Source: Oasisia sp. SBJ-2009
Lineage: Eukaryota; Annelida; Polychaeta; Sabellida; Siboglinidae
DNA length: 64,000 nucleotides
Assembly (NCBI GenBank): GCA_964017155.1
Contig: OZ024858.1
Span: 20,995,657-21,059,656 of the forward strand
Direction: 5' to 3'
The notes beneath the pieces were generated by a model that was not told where the DNA came from, did no database searches, and saw only the letters and a list, made by a program, of their open reading frames with translations. Below, piece after piece: positions 15,401 through 31,100 of this stretch. The position numbers and the translations under genes were made by a program. Position 1 is the first letter of the stretch. Every line of letters starts with the position of its first letter.

Positions 15401-17817
15401 TGATGATGTACAGGTGGGTGTCATTTCTCTGAGTGTAGTAGGCTAGCAGGCTGGTGGTGCACCTGCTGACTCAGCCTCCGTATCGGGTTCAGTAAGTAAC
15501 TTTTATTTCACAACGCAACATGTACAAGAACAAAACTAAAGTATATATTAAATTGTCAGCATTGCATGGATGTCACTTGGCTAAAAGGGTGTTCCAGTGA
15601 CACCATCATCATTTAAAATAACCATCATTACTACGTTTGTGTGTGTGTGTGTGTGTGTGAGTGTGTGAGTGCGTGCGTGCGTGCGTGCGTGCGTGCGTGT
15701 GTGTGTGTGTCTCTCTGTGTCTGTGTACGAGTGTGTGGTGTGTGGGTGTGTATGTGTGTGTGTGTGTACATTAGTAGTTTTACAACAAAATACAACAAAA
15801 GAATTGTCATGTTCAAATTAAACATATTGTCAGATGACACCAAGTCTGTACTACTAAACATGGATATATATAAAGTAAGTAGTTTGTACTGTTGCCGGTG
15901 ATATCTGACAATGATCCGAATAAATGGAACCACTTTTTGAATCTAAACGACTAATTATACAAGCAATGTAAGAACAGTTGACACAACAACATGAAGCTGC
16001 AGGGCCAATTATTCAGGGCTGTTTTCGCGCATGCACAACACATGGCTAAACATACATTGACTTCCACATTTCGTTGTCTAATGTTACAGAACAGTTATGG
16101 TGTAAATGTGTTTTCTGTAAGATAGCATTCATTAGAATCTGACAGAAACAGTTGTATTGTTGCAAGATTCATAGTATGCACTATATGTCACTCCCGTGAT
16201 TTCATATCGACATTGTCACTTCCTGAAACTGCAAGATGCCGTGACTTATGTTATTTGGTGTTGATTTGACAGAAACCCCACAATGAGGTGACGTACACTC
16301 TCACAGGTGACGCAACTGCCCTCGAGTACTTCATGGTCGACGAGGAGTCTGGCTTCATCAGTCTCAAGAAGTCTCTTGCCCTTGATCCGGACAAGCGGAC
16401 TCAGTACACGGTGAGTCTTACTCAGTCTCACCCCGTCAGTCTCAACATCAGTGTTACCATCATAGTCTCACTGTATCACTCTTACCCTATCACAGTCTCA
16501 CCACACCAGTCTCACCACAGTCTCACTCCATCACAGTCTCACTGTATCACTCTTACCCTATCACAGTCTCACCACACCAGTCTCACCACAGTCTCACTCC
16601 ATCACAGTCTCACTGTATCACTCTTACCCTATCACAGTCTCACCACATCAGTCTCACCACAGTCTCACCCCTTTACCATCTCAGCACATTAGTGTCTCCC
16701 CATCACAGCCTCAACACCATTCTCACACCATCAGACTCAACATCAGCGTGACCCTAACACAGTCTCACCACGTAATTCTCACCCAGCACAGTCTCATCCA
16801 TGGTCTCACCCGTCCCACAGTCTCCACACATAAATATTCCCCACCAGTTTCACCCCAAAACGCAGTGTCACCCCATCACACAATTTCACCCCATCAAATT
16901 TTCTCACCACTTCACACTGTCTCGCACGATCACATAGTCTCACCCTGTCGATCTCGCCCAATCACAGTCTCACCCATCATAAAGTCTCTGATCATTTGTC
17001 TTGCACGATCACATAGTCTTACCCCATTAATCTGTCTCACCCATCATATAAAGTCTCCCCATCTAATAGTCTCACCTCATCACAGTCTTACCACATCACA
17101 GTGCCACCTCATACAGTCTCATCCCATAACAGTTTCACCCGATCACAGTCTCACCACAACACAGTCTCAGACTGTCATACACAAATGTATACTTGCATGT
17201 GACTCTGTCATGGCACATTGAAACAGTAGCGTATGCCGCAGTAACTGTCTTTATTTCGGCAAATAACAAAAACGCACTTGTCAAGCAACACTCGTATTGT
17301 GATTTCTAGCTGACGATCTCTGGAAAGGACAAAGGTTTGCCGACACAACGCCTGGCGACGAACCGAGCGACCGTACGGATCAAGGTGATTCGCAATATGA
17401 AGGACCCAATCTTCTTCCAAGACTCGTACAGCGCCTCCCTGGAACAGAACAAGCCTGTCGGCACACAGGTGGCCAAGGTGAAAGCTGAAGACAAGGACAA
17501 AGCGGTAGGTACATTCTGCAAGAATGAATATATATACGTCTGCTAATACTAATGCCCTTATTCTTCTGGTGTGTTGTCTTGTGTTGTTGATGCAGTAAAT
17601 AGCCATATAAACGTCAGCATAGAACCTCCAATGTTCACCAATGTCTCATTTCTTTTTGATTGGATTTTAGTATCTATGGTGTGTTGTTGTATCAGTGTTG
17701 TTGCTGTACTCGTAATTTTATAATTATTAAGCTTATCTAGTAGTAGTAAGTATTATTTTTTAATTTGAATTTAATATATCAAATTATATATAGTTACGTT
17801 ATTAAAAATAAATACCA

Positions 17818-17848
<31 letters not shown>

Positions 17849-18438
17849 TCTATTATTATGACATTTCTATATTGTTATGATTTAAAAATAATAATGTGCT
17901 ATTTTTAATCTGTAAATTTGTTGTAACTAGCTGTGAAGCATCAGCCAATACCTTGATCAAGCACAATATTAAAATATAATACTAATTATTGTTAATGCTC
18001 TGTCACGTAGTGATGTGATTGGTTGCGGGGTTACAGAAAGACTTCAGTACCATCACGTATGAGATCGTGGGAGATGACACAGCCCCCATGTACTTCGCAG
18101 TCAACCCCGAATCAGGCCAGATCACGACGAAAGCAACACTAGAGAATGACGACGTCGAGCTGTACAGGGTAAACAAAACACGGTCTTACATGTAGACTTG
18201 TCCTACCCAGGATTACAAGTTTGTGGTTTGATGAAGAGTGACAACATATTGATGATGTAGTTTGTCCATTTAGCCCGACCTTGCACCTACCCTTAACTGA
18301 TATAAAGCATGTCTTGGCATTCCAACGGGTGACGTAGTAACTCTCTTAATGGCTAATGCAATAACTAAGTTTTTTGTATGATCAACCAAAGATATTAACT
18401 ATCAGTGTTATATTTATTATATTTGTTCATTATGTATA

Positions 18439-18504
<66 letters not shown>

Positions 18505-21500
18505 CAGCTGTATATATATTATATATATATATATATACAGCTGTATATATATATATGGTATGCAGGTGTTGCAGTACAGGTACTGCAACAACTCAGGGAG
18601 TTTGACGCCCCTGCCATGCAGAGTTGTAAACCACTGCCTTGTGGTACAGGTTCTTGTCAGAACCGAAGGCTAAGGGAGCAAACCCTAACTAGAAAACCAT
18701 GTCACTGTGGCAGCATCAAGGGCGGTTGATGTATGGAACTCCCAACATCTCTCGACCAGCCACTGCAGGGACAAATAGTTTGCGCCTGTCTTGACATGTT
18801 CTTGCCGGTGTGAGACCTCTATTTGTTCCCCGAGAGAGTGTCGCTAGTAACTTGCAAAAGCCAGCGGCATTTCAACACTTTTTGCAAGCAGCTTCCATGA
18901 AATGTACAACTGTATGAAACTCCATACCGGATCGGCCGTCGCCCGGGTTACCAAGGACCGCGCTGCTCGACCTCATCTTCCGTCGACAGTGGAAAATCAG
19001 CTAGGAAGAAGAAGACAAAGACAAAGAAGACAACTACTGACAATTGGACAATGGAACGTCAGGACTCTCCTCGACCGAGAAGGAGCTAACCGACCAGAAA
19101 GACGTACAGCACTAGTAGCAATGGAACTTGCCAAATACAACATCGACATAGCCGCCCTATGTGAAACACGGTTCTCAGAGTCTGGTAGTCTCGACGACTT
19201 GGAATACTCTTTCTTCTGGAGTGGAAAACCGGAAGGAGAAAGAAGGGAGGCAGGAGTGGGCTTTGCTATCAAGAAGGATATCGTCACAAAGCTGACAGAA
19301 ATGCCACGGCCAGTAAGTGACAGAATCATGACGATGAGACTACCGCTGAGCAAGGACAACTTTGCTACAATTATCAGCGTGTACGCTCCGACAATGACAA
19401 ACCCAGATGAAAACAAGGAGGCCTTCTACAACCAGCTGGCAAGTGTGCTCAGTGGCATCCCTCATACAGATAAGCTACTGCTGATAGGAGACTTCAATGC
19501 GAGGATAGGAAGAGAAAATGACAAGTGGCCCTTGGTCATGGGCAAACATGGGATTGGGAAATGCAACTCCAATGGCGAGCTTCTACTGGCTCTGTGCTCT
19601 GAGTTCGAACTGATAGTGATGAACACCATGTTCAAGCAGAAGGATGAACGCAAGACCACCTGGATGCATCCTCGTTCCAGACATTGGCATATGATCGACT
19701 TCATTATCACGAGGTGTCGGGATAAGATGGACATCCACAGTACCCGAGTCATGCGTGGAGCAAACTGCTGGACCGATCACCAGATGCTGAGGTCAAAAGT
19801 GGCTTTCAGAATACGACAAAAGCATAACAGGCAAGGGACAAGTAAGCCGACCAGGCTGAACATTGAAAAACTAAGTACCACCAGCCATAGGGAGAGTTTT
19901 GAGCAGGAGATGGACAGTGCTCTCGCCCAATGGGAGGAAAAGGAAAACTCAACACCAGACGAGGAATGGGCTGCTCTGCAGCAGGTCGTGTACAACACAG
20001 CCAAGACATATCTTGGCAAGCCAGACAGAAAACACCAGGACTGGTTCGACCCAAATGACCAGGAGCTACAGACTCTTACGAAGAGAAGAGACCAAGCCCA
20101 CCAGAGAGTGTTACAAACCAGGAGCACTAGGTCCACCACTGCAGCATACAAAGATGCCTGCAGATTGCTACAAAAACACACACGTGCACTGAAGTCAGAT
20201 TGGTGGGAAAGGAAGGCAGTGGAGCTGCAGAGAGCTGCTGACAGTAACAACATGAAGGGCTTCTACAATGGGCTGAAGGAAGTGTGGGGACCCAAAAAGA
20301 AGGGACCTGTTCAACTGAAATCAACAGATGGAATGGAGACCTTCTCTGACAGCAAGAGAGTTGTGGCAAGATGGAGTGAACACTTCCAGAAGCTACTCAA
20401 CGTCCCTGGCGACATAGATCACGAAGCTCTGGACAACATCCCGCAGCGCATTATCAAGACAAGCCTCGATGAGATTCCAACTACGGATGAGATGGCTAGA
20501 GCAATCGCCGGCCTGAAAGATGGCAAAGCACCTGGAGGAGATGGAATTCCCGCAGAAGTATGGAAGCACGGAGGAGACAATCTGTTCAGCAGACTGCACC
20601 AACTAATCACCAATGCCTGGGAGGTGGGTTCTGTACCACAAGCATGGAAGGATGCCAGCATTGTAACCATCTACAAGAAAGGTGATCGAACAGACTGTGG
20701 GAACTATAGAGGAATCTCTCTTCTTTCCATAGCGGGCAAGATCTTCGCGAGGATCCTCCTCAACAGACTATCTACCCACCTAACACCAGAGGTAGTTCCG
20801 GAGACACAATGTGGCTTCAGAGGTAACCGGAGCACCGTGGATATGATATTTTGTCTCCGACAACTACAAGAAAAATGCATTGAACAGGACAGACCACTGT
20901 ACATGGTATTTGTCGACTTCAGCAAGGCGTTCGATACAGTTGGGAGGACTGGGCTATGGCAGCTACTGAGGAAGTATGGCTGCCCAGAGAAGTTCACAAC
21001 AATGATCGAGGCACTACATACTGGAATGATGGCGAATGTTAGTGTTGGAGGAGAAGTCTCAGAATCGTTCAGTGTCACAAATGGGGTCAAGCAAGGTTGT
21101 GTACTGGCCCCCACGCTCTTCTCCATCTTCCTATCAGCAATGCTCGACGAGGCTTTCCGAGACATGGGGGATGGAGTCTACATACAGTCCAGACAGAACG
21201 CTGACCTATTCAACGTCGCACACTTCAGAGCAAAGACCAAGACTACTCGGATACTGATGAGAGAGCTGCTATTCGCAGATGACAGTGCACTGGTTGCACA
21301 CTCTGCTGAAGAGATGCAGAAAATAGTGGATGCTTTCTCCGATGCGTCAAAGAAGTTCGGCCTGAAGATTAACATCAAGAAGACCGAGGTGCTGTACCAA
21401 TCCAACTCTACAAGAACCCGAGAGGAGGATATCATGGTTGATGGAAACAAGCTGAACTCTGTTCTAGAATTCACCTACCTCGGAAGCACTATATCAAGTG

Positions 21501-22109
21501 ATGGATGCATTGACGATGAAATACAGAGGAGGATGGCCAAGGCTAGTGCATCTTTCGGCCGACTACGCCAGAGACTCTGGAACAACCACCATGTGTCCAT
21601 GCGGGTTAAAGGCAAGATATACCGTGCAATCGTGCTGTCCACCCTCCTATACGGAGCTGAGGCCTGGACAGTGTACAGACGACAGGTAAAAAAGCTGCAT
21701 GCCTTCATGATGCGACATCTGCGTTCGATCATGAGGATAACCTGGATGGACAAAGTGACAAACAAGGAAATACTAGAACGAACAGGGCTGCCATCTATGG
21801 AAGATCTTCTGATCAGAAAGAATCTCCGGTGGACTGGACACCTCATGAGGATGTCATCAGACAGGCTACCGAAGCAGGTTCTCTACTCGCAACTGTCTTC
21901 TGGTCACAGAAAGAGAGGGCGCCCTCATCTCCGGTTCAAAGATACCATCAAGAGAAACCTGAAGATGAGAGACATAAAGATCGACTCATGGACATCACTC
22001 TCACAGCAGAGAGACAAATGGAGAGCAACAGTCAAGTGATGGAAGCAGTCTTTGTCGCTTCGCGACCGACAGCATGATGATATATATATATATATATATA
22101 TATATACAG

Positions 22110-22146
<37 letters not shown>

Positions 22147-25100
22147 GTAATTACATTTTTTGTCTACATGTGTGAGCCACTTTAAAAACCTTTGGAAACA
22201 TGTAACAATTACAGTAAACCCTTGTTAGATTGTTAGACACAAAATACATGCATCGTGTAGGATCTTTCAATAGATAATTCTTGGATAATTTCTACGATGG
22301 AACGTTGCATTGTAGATCCGGGTCATCGCCCATGACAACGGCTACCCAGCTCGCAGTGCCACAGTCATCGTCTACGTGACTGTGATTCGTAACTTCCACG
22401 CCCCCACCTGGAGTCAGGCGAACTACAACCCCCGAGTACTGGAGACTCAACCCCTCGGGGTCAGCTTCGTCACGGTGAAAGCCACTGATCAGGACAGGAA
22501 GGTCAGTGACAACCCCATCTGCGTAGGGTAGTTACCCTTCTGAGAGTTAACAGCATACAAGCGTTTACGCATAGTAGTTATGATTCTTAACACGTGATGT
22601 GATGTAGGCAGCAGGCTGTTATGGCAGTAATATGACATCTCGTAGCAGGAGTGACATCTCGTAGCAGGAGTGACATCTCGTAGCAATAGTGACATCTTAC
22701 AGCAGCAGTGACATTTCAATTATTTTGACATCATGTGGCAGGAGTGACATCACATAGCAGCATTGACATATGACAAAGCAATTTGTCTTATTGTAGCAGT
22801 GACATAGCAGTAGTGATACATGTCAATGTAACAGTGACGTCGCATTGCGGTAATGACATCTCATAGCAGCACAGTAACATTTGGTAGCAGTAGTGACAGC
22901 TCATTGCAGCACTGACATCTCAGGAGCAATGACATCTCAGCAGCAATAGTGGCATCTCAGCAATACTGACATTTCATAGCATTAGTGACATTTTACAGGG
23001 CAGTAACATCTTGTAATAACAACAAAATATAATGTCGGTTAAATCTCCTAACATTTATGTTATAAGCAGTGAAATCGCATAGCAACAACAAAATCGCATA
23101 AACTGCAGTAACATATAGTAGCAGTTACATATTGGTGTATGGGGCTTTTTGCAGGATCAAATTATTGCCAGTCACACATGTTTTGGTGGACATGTGGTTG
23201 TTAACTGTTAAGCCAGTTCACAAACTTTAAATGTATTTTTGGACCTACAAAACACACATGTGACACAATTTACGCTCACTTTCAAGGCATAACTAATAAT
23301 ATCTATGGTTTTGGAAGACCTTTTATTTTGCTCCTACATTTGTATATTTGTACCCATCCATATTCGTTTTTACCCGTCCAAATGACAGGTGGACGGGTCT
23401 CTGCATAAAGCTATGGTGAATGGTGTGACAAGTGTTGGTGATTCACATTTGTGATTTGTATATACAGGGCACCAGCAACAGCGATGTCTCATACCTCGCC
23501 ACTGGAGACCAAGTTGCTCTGAAGTACTTCGACGTAGACAGCACGTCTGGTAATGTGTCTGTGAAGACATCGCTGCTGGTCGATGAGCAGCACAGAGAGA
23601 AGTACATGGTGAGTCCAACTAGTTGAGTTGACGGGAAACTGAGGAAATCCAGCCGAATGGAACTAGTTATACGGTCTTTGCAGGTCAGCATGGTTAAATT
23701 GACAGTCAAGTGAAACAATTAAACTTGGCACACTAGACTGCCAAAATAAAACTGAACTATAATGTAGTCAAACTAAGATGAACACTGCTGTGCATAACTG
23801 AATGAATATTGAGAAATATTTTAGAGTCAAATTGAATGACTCCAGAGTTACCCAGAGTCAAAACACTGACTGTGACTAAGTGAAACCACGTAATTCATTG
23901 TGACCGTATGAAAACATACCTTCCAGCTTCCTCCATTCCAGGCAGTCAGTCACGAACATGTATTTTTTCTGTAGCTGAGCATCATTGCAAAGGATGCTGG
24001 GAACCCACAAAAAAGAAGTCAGGTTGCCAAGGTAACCGTGGAGGTGATACGCAACAAGAACAGCCCGCGATTTGTGAAGAAGATATACCTGTCACCAATT
24101 GATCAGAATGTTGGCAAAGGCCATGCCATCACTGTAGTGTCCGCCAAGGACGGAGATGCCAAGGTAGGCAGATATCAATCTGTCATGTAGAGTTTATGTT
24201 GTAGGAAATACATTTTGTTACTAATATCACATCCAAACCTGTCCTGTAGATATGAAATACAGATAAAACATGTTCAGAATTTTTTTGATAAAATTGCATG
24301 GTGAGAGGATGCTATTGAATAAGATCTTGTTTCATAAAATGTGATTTGCATGAGGGTGTCGCTGCTGACTACAAATGTGTTGAGTGGACAGAGTTTGAAC
24401 GTATAAACTTGTGCGGCTTTTTTAGTTAGGATATGTCAATGAAAGTCTGAATAGTTTGTCACATGGATGACATATCACTGTGGATGGTCTGTAGCAATGA
24501 ATGGTCTGTGTGTGGATGGATGATCTGATGCTGTGTGCGTGTGTGTGAATGGTTGGTTGCTGTGTGTGGTCTTGATGTATGGACAATCTACCTGTGGTCT
24601 ATCTCTGTCTGTGGAAGGTCCGTGTGTAACCTGGATGGTTTATGGATGGTCTGTGTCAGTCTGTGTGTGTGTGTGTGTGGATGATCTGTCTCTGTGGATG
24701 GTCTGTTTTGTCTGTGGGTGGTTTGTGTCTGTAAATGGTCTGGGGAGTCTCCAGCTGTGGTTTGGTCTGTGGGAACCTGACACATATGTTGGTGCTGTGT
24801 TGTCACGGCAGGACCGCTTCGGCAAGATCTACTACAAGATCATTGGCGATGACACAGCACCAAAGTACTTCTCGATCAACACAGAAAGTGGACAAGTGAA
24901 ACTGAAAGAGAAAGTAGAGACAGACACTCTCACAGAGTACCAGGTGAGAGGCAGAGGACACACTCACAGCATACCTTGTGGGTGTCTGTGACAACTTACC
25001 TAGTGAATATATGTTTGACAACTTACCCAGTTAATATCAGAATGACAAATTACCAAGCAAAATATATGCATGACAACTTGCATAATATCAGTATGACTAT

Positions 25101-28098
25101 TTACATAGCAAAATATGTGTATGATAATTTGCCAAGTTAATATCAGTATGCCTAGTGAATATATATGTGACATCTTACCTGGAGAATATCTATGTTCCAT
25201 CTGACTACTTTTTGTTTGGATGCAAATCTGGTATGTTGCGAATATCTGTGACGACCTACCTGATGAGTATCTGTATGACAGTTAGATAACTTTACCTTGT
25301 GAATATCCGTTTGACAGCTTACCTGAGCAGTTTTTATGCCAACTTACTGGGTGTGTGGGTATCAGTAAATATATGTAACAACTTACCTGGTGGGTACCTG
25401 GATGAATACTTACCTTGTGCGTACCTGTATGGCAACTCACCTGGTGTGTCTCAGGTACGAGTGAAGGCGTATGACAATGGCAGTCCCCCCAGAGAAGACA
25501 TCGCTGTCGTTAAGGTGACCGTGAATCGTAATCTGAACCCACCGAGATTTGATGGTGGTGAGCAAACAAAGGAGATCTTCTACACCCAGCCCCTGGGTGA
25601 GCCAATTGTCACCGTCCATGCGAGAGATGCCGACAAACAGGTATGTGCACATGCCATAGGTAGCAGTAACATCTTGTCAAGTTAAAGTGACAGCGTCTGG
25701 CAGTATGGGCAGAACACCAGACTAGCCAATCAAATGGTCAGTTTCCAAAGTGTCTTGCTATTGTATAATACTGTGTTCAATTTTGTTCATTCTACATTGC
25801 CACAGTTCACTCACCTGTAAAACTTTGTTTCTAATGGTGGTGGATATAACTAGACACTACATTCGAAGGTGTTTGTGTATAAACAGTATCAACTCTTTAA
25901 AGTGTCTGTCCAGAAACACGATCTGGTGAACTGTAAATTTCATGAGCTTTCCAAGTTTAACACTTGTAAATTTATTCAGCTGGGTCAAAACGAGGTTATG
26001 AAGTTGTATTTATAGTATACACAAAATGATTTGAAGGCAGCGATATTTGTGCAGTAATTCCAGTGAGGCTGAATGCTTCCCAGAGAATTTGAGTTGGTAT
26101 GTGAACAGGTCTGCCATGTATGGCCACAAATACCTTCATCTGGTTGATGATGACTGCTCGAGTTGTGATATAATTCGTATCACTTGCTCTCTGCTAAGAT
26201 ACTTGTAAGTTTCAGGGTACATGTCTGTTGCCCAGAATAATTACCTTAATGATCATTTCTATTGTTTTTGGCCATCCAACATGAACAAGTTTCTGTACTG
26301 TATGTGTTGAAACACCTGTAATTTGTATCTGTTCACAAGCATTCCTTGGTGACTGTATGGTTTTGGACCCCAACAATTGTTTTTGCTGATACCAGTAAAC
26401 CAAACATTTTTTGCTGACACCAACAAACAACATTTGTTGCTGTGTATGTTTTCAGGCAACTGAGGATTAATTGTTTGAGTGGCCAAACTTATACTATCAT
26501 TATTGTATTTGTGTGGTACGCTGTAGAAGGAGTGTGACATTATACCTACTGTCCTCATGGCTGTGTGTTGTGTGGTACACTGTAGAAGGAGTGTGACATT
26601 ATACCTACTGTCCCATGGCTGTGTGTTGTGTGGTACACTGTAGAAGGAGTGTGACATTATACCTACTGTCCTCATGGATGTGTGTTGTGTGGTACACTGT
26701 AGAAGGAGTGTGACATTATACCTACTGTCCCATGGTTGTGTGTTGTGTGGTACACTGTAGAAGGAGTGTGACATTATACCTACTGTCCTCATGGCTGTGT
26801 GTTGTGTGGTACACTGTAGAAGGAGTGTGACATTATACCTACTGTCCTCGTGGCTGTGTGTTGTGTGGAACACTGTAGAAGAAGTGTGACATTATACCTA
26901 CTGTCCTCATGGATGTATGTTGTGTGGTACACTGTAGAAGAAGTGTGACGTTATACCTACTGTCCTCATGGATGTATGTTGTGTGGTACACTGTAGAAGA
27001 AGTGTGACGTTATACCTACTGTCCTCATGGATGTATGTTGTGTGGTACACTGTAGAAGAAGTGTGACGTTATACCTACTGTCCTCATGGATGTATGTTGT
27101 GTGGTACACTGTAGAAGAAGTGTGACGTTATACCTACTGTCCTCATGGATGTGTGTTGTGTGGAACACTGTAGAAGAAGTGTGACGTTATACCTACTGTC
27201 CTCATGGATGTATGTTGTGTGGTACACTGTAGAAGAAGTGTGACATTATACCTACTGTCCTCATGGATGTGTGTTGTGTGGTACGGTGTAGAAGGAGTGT
27301 GACATTATACCTACTGTCCTCATGGATGTGTGTTGTGTGGTACGGTGTAGAAGGAGTGTGACATTATACCTACTGTCCTCATGGATGTGTGTTGTGTGGC
27401 GTCAGGCTCCCAACAACAAGGTGCGCTACTCCCTCATTGAGGACAACCTGGCGAAGCAGTACTTCATGGTCGATGAGGTCACTGGCGAGGTGTCTGTGAA
27501 GAAGGACTTGGCAACAAACAGCAACCGACAGTACACGGTACGTCATCGACATCTCTCAGCTACTTTATCTTAATGTCTACACTGCTCTTCTCAGCTCAGT
27601 GGATCAGGGAAGGCTGGATTCTATGCGGGTCCTTGAATTCTGTTTTCGTTTTCTTCCCCTTCATTGTTGTTTGCGCTGCTACCTTACCAACTGTCACCTC
27701 TCCAGTTTGTCTCTTTCTCCGCCAACTGTCAGTTCTCCACTCTCTCTGTCTCTGCCAATTGTCACCTCTCCACTCTCTCTGTCTCTACCAACTGTCACCT
27801 GTCCACTCTCTCTGTCTCTGCCAATTGTCACCTCTCCACTCTCTCTGTCTCTACCAACTGTCACCTCTCCACTCTCTCTGTCTCTACCAACTGTCACCTC
27901 TCCACTCTCTCTGTCTCTGCCAATTGTCACCTCTCCACTCTCTCTGTCTCTGCCAATTGTCACCTCTCCACTCTCTCTGTCTCTACCAACTGTAACCTCT
28001 CCACTCTCTCTGTCTCTGCCAATTGTCACCTCTCCACTCTCTCTGTCTCTGCCAATTGTCACCTCTCCACTCTCTCTGTCTCTGCCAATTGTCACCTC

Positions 28099-28174
<76 letters not shown>

Positions 28175-31100
28175 CACCAACTGTCACCTCTCCACTCTCT
28201 CTCTCTCTCTCTCTCTCTCCACCAACTGTCACCTCTCCACCTGAGCTCCTCCTTTTTTGAACTTTCCATTGCTCTTCCAACTCCTTTACATCTCTCATAA
28301 CACTTCCTACAAACACGCTAAGTAGTGTTTGCTCCTTCCCCTTCCACTCTCCTGGTATTGGTCTTCTCTGCTAACCTTTTGTGTTATTTGAAGTAACATG
28401 CATTGTCAGTTTAATAAATAAATCCACACTTTTTTAAACGACATTGTGAAGTCAAGTGAATTGCAAAGTATGAATAGCGTTATTATAGATCTAGTGCAAA
28501 GAGGCAGGGCACTTTCAATTTATTTGCCTTAATTTTGATTTAGCACAGATGATTTCATCAATAGTAAATAAATATGTAGTACTGGTCTTGATACTAAATA
28601 GGTTTGATAGTTGGAAAGGTATCCTAAGCTGAACCAGCCAAAACAAAACTGAATTGAGGACGGAGCGTTATTTTCATGTACAACTGATATAACAGGTGGC
28701 ATGATTGTGTTGTTGGTTTAGTTAACGATCAGGGCTGAGGACTTGGGTGCACAGTCGAAGAGGAGCTCACCAAACAAGCGTGTTATTGTGAAAGTGCACC
28801 GTAACCTCCATTCTCCAAGGTTCATGGAGCCAAAGTACACTGCCAAAGTGAAACGAAATCACACCGTCAACTCGCATGTCTTGGACGTGCACGCCAAGGA
28901 TGAGGACGATAAGGTATCTAACTATGTGTGACACCGGTGTCTGAAGGCACTACATTGTCAGATTGGACCACTACGCAAAATGCTGTATTAAAACAGTTCT
29001 TATGGAACGTGAATAATTTTCATTTATCCGTCATTTCTTCATTTTTGTCCATGGAGTCACACTAAAATAAATGTTTATTCTACAGTAATTGTTTTGGATT
29101 TACCCATGCGGATGTGATTGGTTATTACATAAAATCATTACCTATATAAAATACAACCATTTGTATGAAAATAAACAATTATTGTATGAAGCATGTCCTG
29201 GCAAAACAGTAGTGGCAAAGAGTTGAGTACACTACGCTTATTTTAATGCTGAGATGTGATAACTACATATGTGATAACTACTTGTTAATGTTTCCTACTA
29301 GGCATCAGCATTTAGATACATAAATGCATTGTGTTTCACTGCGATGTGTCCTACCTCCTACTGTTCTACAATGGATGACTGTTGCAGGCACCGTTAAAGA
29401 CTGTCACATACAAGCTGATAGGAGACGACCAGGCACCGAGCTTCTTTGCCATCAACAAGAATTCAGGGGAGATCACGGTGAAGAGAAGTCTGAATGAGGA
29501 CAGTGCCGAGGTGTACAAGGTACGTTACTGGGAATCTGGGAACTTACTAGTAGGGGTGACAGGGTAATTAATAACAGACTTGTTTTATACCTACTATGCT
29601 GACTGGATTTATTTGGACATTGTGTTTTTGTGAGAAATGTTGCATGAGGCTTCTGTTGTGTAAGTCATGTTTTGCCTGAATCGTCTGTTATGTAAGTCAT
29701 GTACTGTGTGAGTCATCTGTTGTGTAAATCATGAGTTATCTGTCGGGTAAGTCATGTATTTGGGGGACTATTAAATGTTATTGTATTGTATTGATTGAGT
29801 AATCTATTGTGTAATGTGTTAGTCGTGTCTTGCATGAGTCGTCGTATGCTGTGTAAGTCATCTGCAGCATAAATCAACTACTGTGTAAGTCATCTGTACC
29901 ATAAGTCAACTACTGTGTAAGTCATCTGTAGCATAAGTCAACTACTGTGTAAGTCATCTGTAGCATAAGTCAACTACTGTGTAAGTCATCTGTAGCATAA
30001 GTCAACTACTGTGTAAGTCATGCATGGTGTGAGTCATAGATGGAGACTCTAGGACTCAGTGTGAATGTCAAGGTGTGAGTCATAGATGGAGAGTCTAGGA
30101 CTCGGTGTGAATGTCATGGTGTGAGTCATAGATGGAGAGTCTAGGACTCGGTGTGAATGTCATGGTGTGAGTCATAGATGGAGAGTCTAGGACTCGGTGT
30201 GAATGTCATGGTGTGAGTCATAGATGGAGAGTCTAGGACTCGGTGTGAATGTCATGGTGTGAGTCATAGATGAAGAGTCTAGGACTCAGTGTGAATGTCA
30301 CGGTGTGAGTAAATGACAGCGTGAGCCATGGGCAAGTATTACTGAATGTGGGTTATGATTAGTTGAGTGAGCAACAATGTCTGAGTGTTACATGTGCTGG
30401 TATAAGTATTGTATTGGGTAAATACTGTATTTACAAACCATCCAATTGTGACTTGTAAATGACCTTGTCCCTGTTGAGATATCATGGATTGTGTCTGTAG
30501 CTGCGGGTGGAAGCGGCAGACGGTGACATCCCTCCGAAGACAGCTGTGAAAATTGCCACTGTGACAGTGGATCGCAACTTGGAGTCACCAGTGTTCAGGA
30601 AGCCAGAAGGTTCGAAGCACGAGGCGTCTGTAACAATCAAGGAAACAGAGAACTTCGAGAGGGTCGTCTACAAGGTGGAAGCTTCTGATGCAGACAGAAG
30701 GGTAAGGTGTCACTTGTTAATTATGCTAACTACAGCACAAATTCCGCTCATTGTGAAAGGCTTGGATTAAAAGTTATTTCAGGATTATTACATAAAATAT
30801 AATTTTTTTTTGTATTAAAATTTGTTTCCTCAAACTTATTTAGTTTTGTAAAAACAAACTTTATATACTTTTGTGCGTGATTGTCTTTATATTAGTAGCA
30901 GTGTTAGCTTTAGTTGCTGCTGATTTTATTCATATTGGAAATACTGTTATATTTGTTGTATGTTACAAGTGTGATTGCGTTATAAGTTGTCATGTGTCAG
31001 CCTTTCTAACCAGGCGTCCTTAGACAACACTGTGGTTGTTGATGTGATAGAGAGCTGTCTGTCTGTTGTGTAGACACCCTACAAGAGTGTCACGTACGTC

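Larger units (their letters stand above)
18557..22143 (+). mobile_element. RTE-like non-LTR retrotransposon, apparently intact, in intron 20
   Basis: About 345 bp of 5' non-coding sequence, one long ORF, a 3' non-coding part of only about 40 bp and a (ta)n tail. A single ORF with endonuclease plus reverse transcriptase and a very short 3' end with simple-repeat tail fits the RTE group. It lies in the same orientation as the cadherin gene. The exact 5' end is unclear because both sides are TA repeats. Confidence 0.85.

Noticed and set aside
18997..21846. Minus-strand frames opposite the RTE-like ORF
   Set aside because: Shadows of the intact plus-strand endonuclease/RT ORF, without domains of their own.
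27599..28300. Ser/Leu-rich and Arg/Glu-rich frames up to about 230 aa
   Set aside because: 33-bp CT-rich minisatellite plus (CT)n; the same DNA is open in several frames on both strands.
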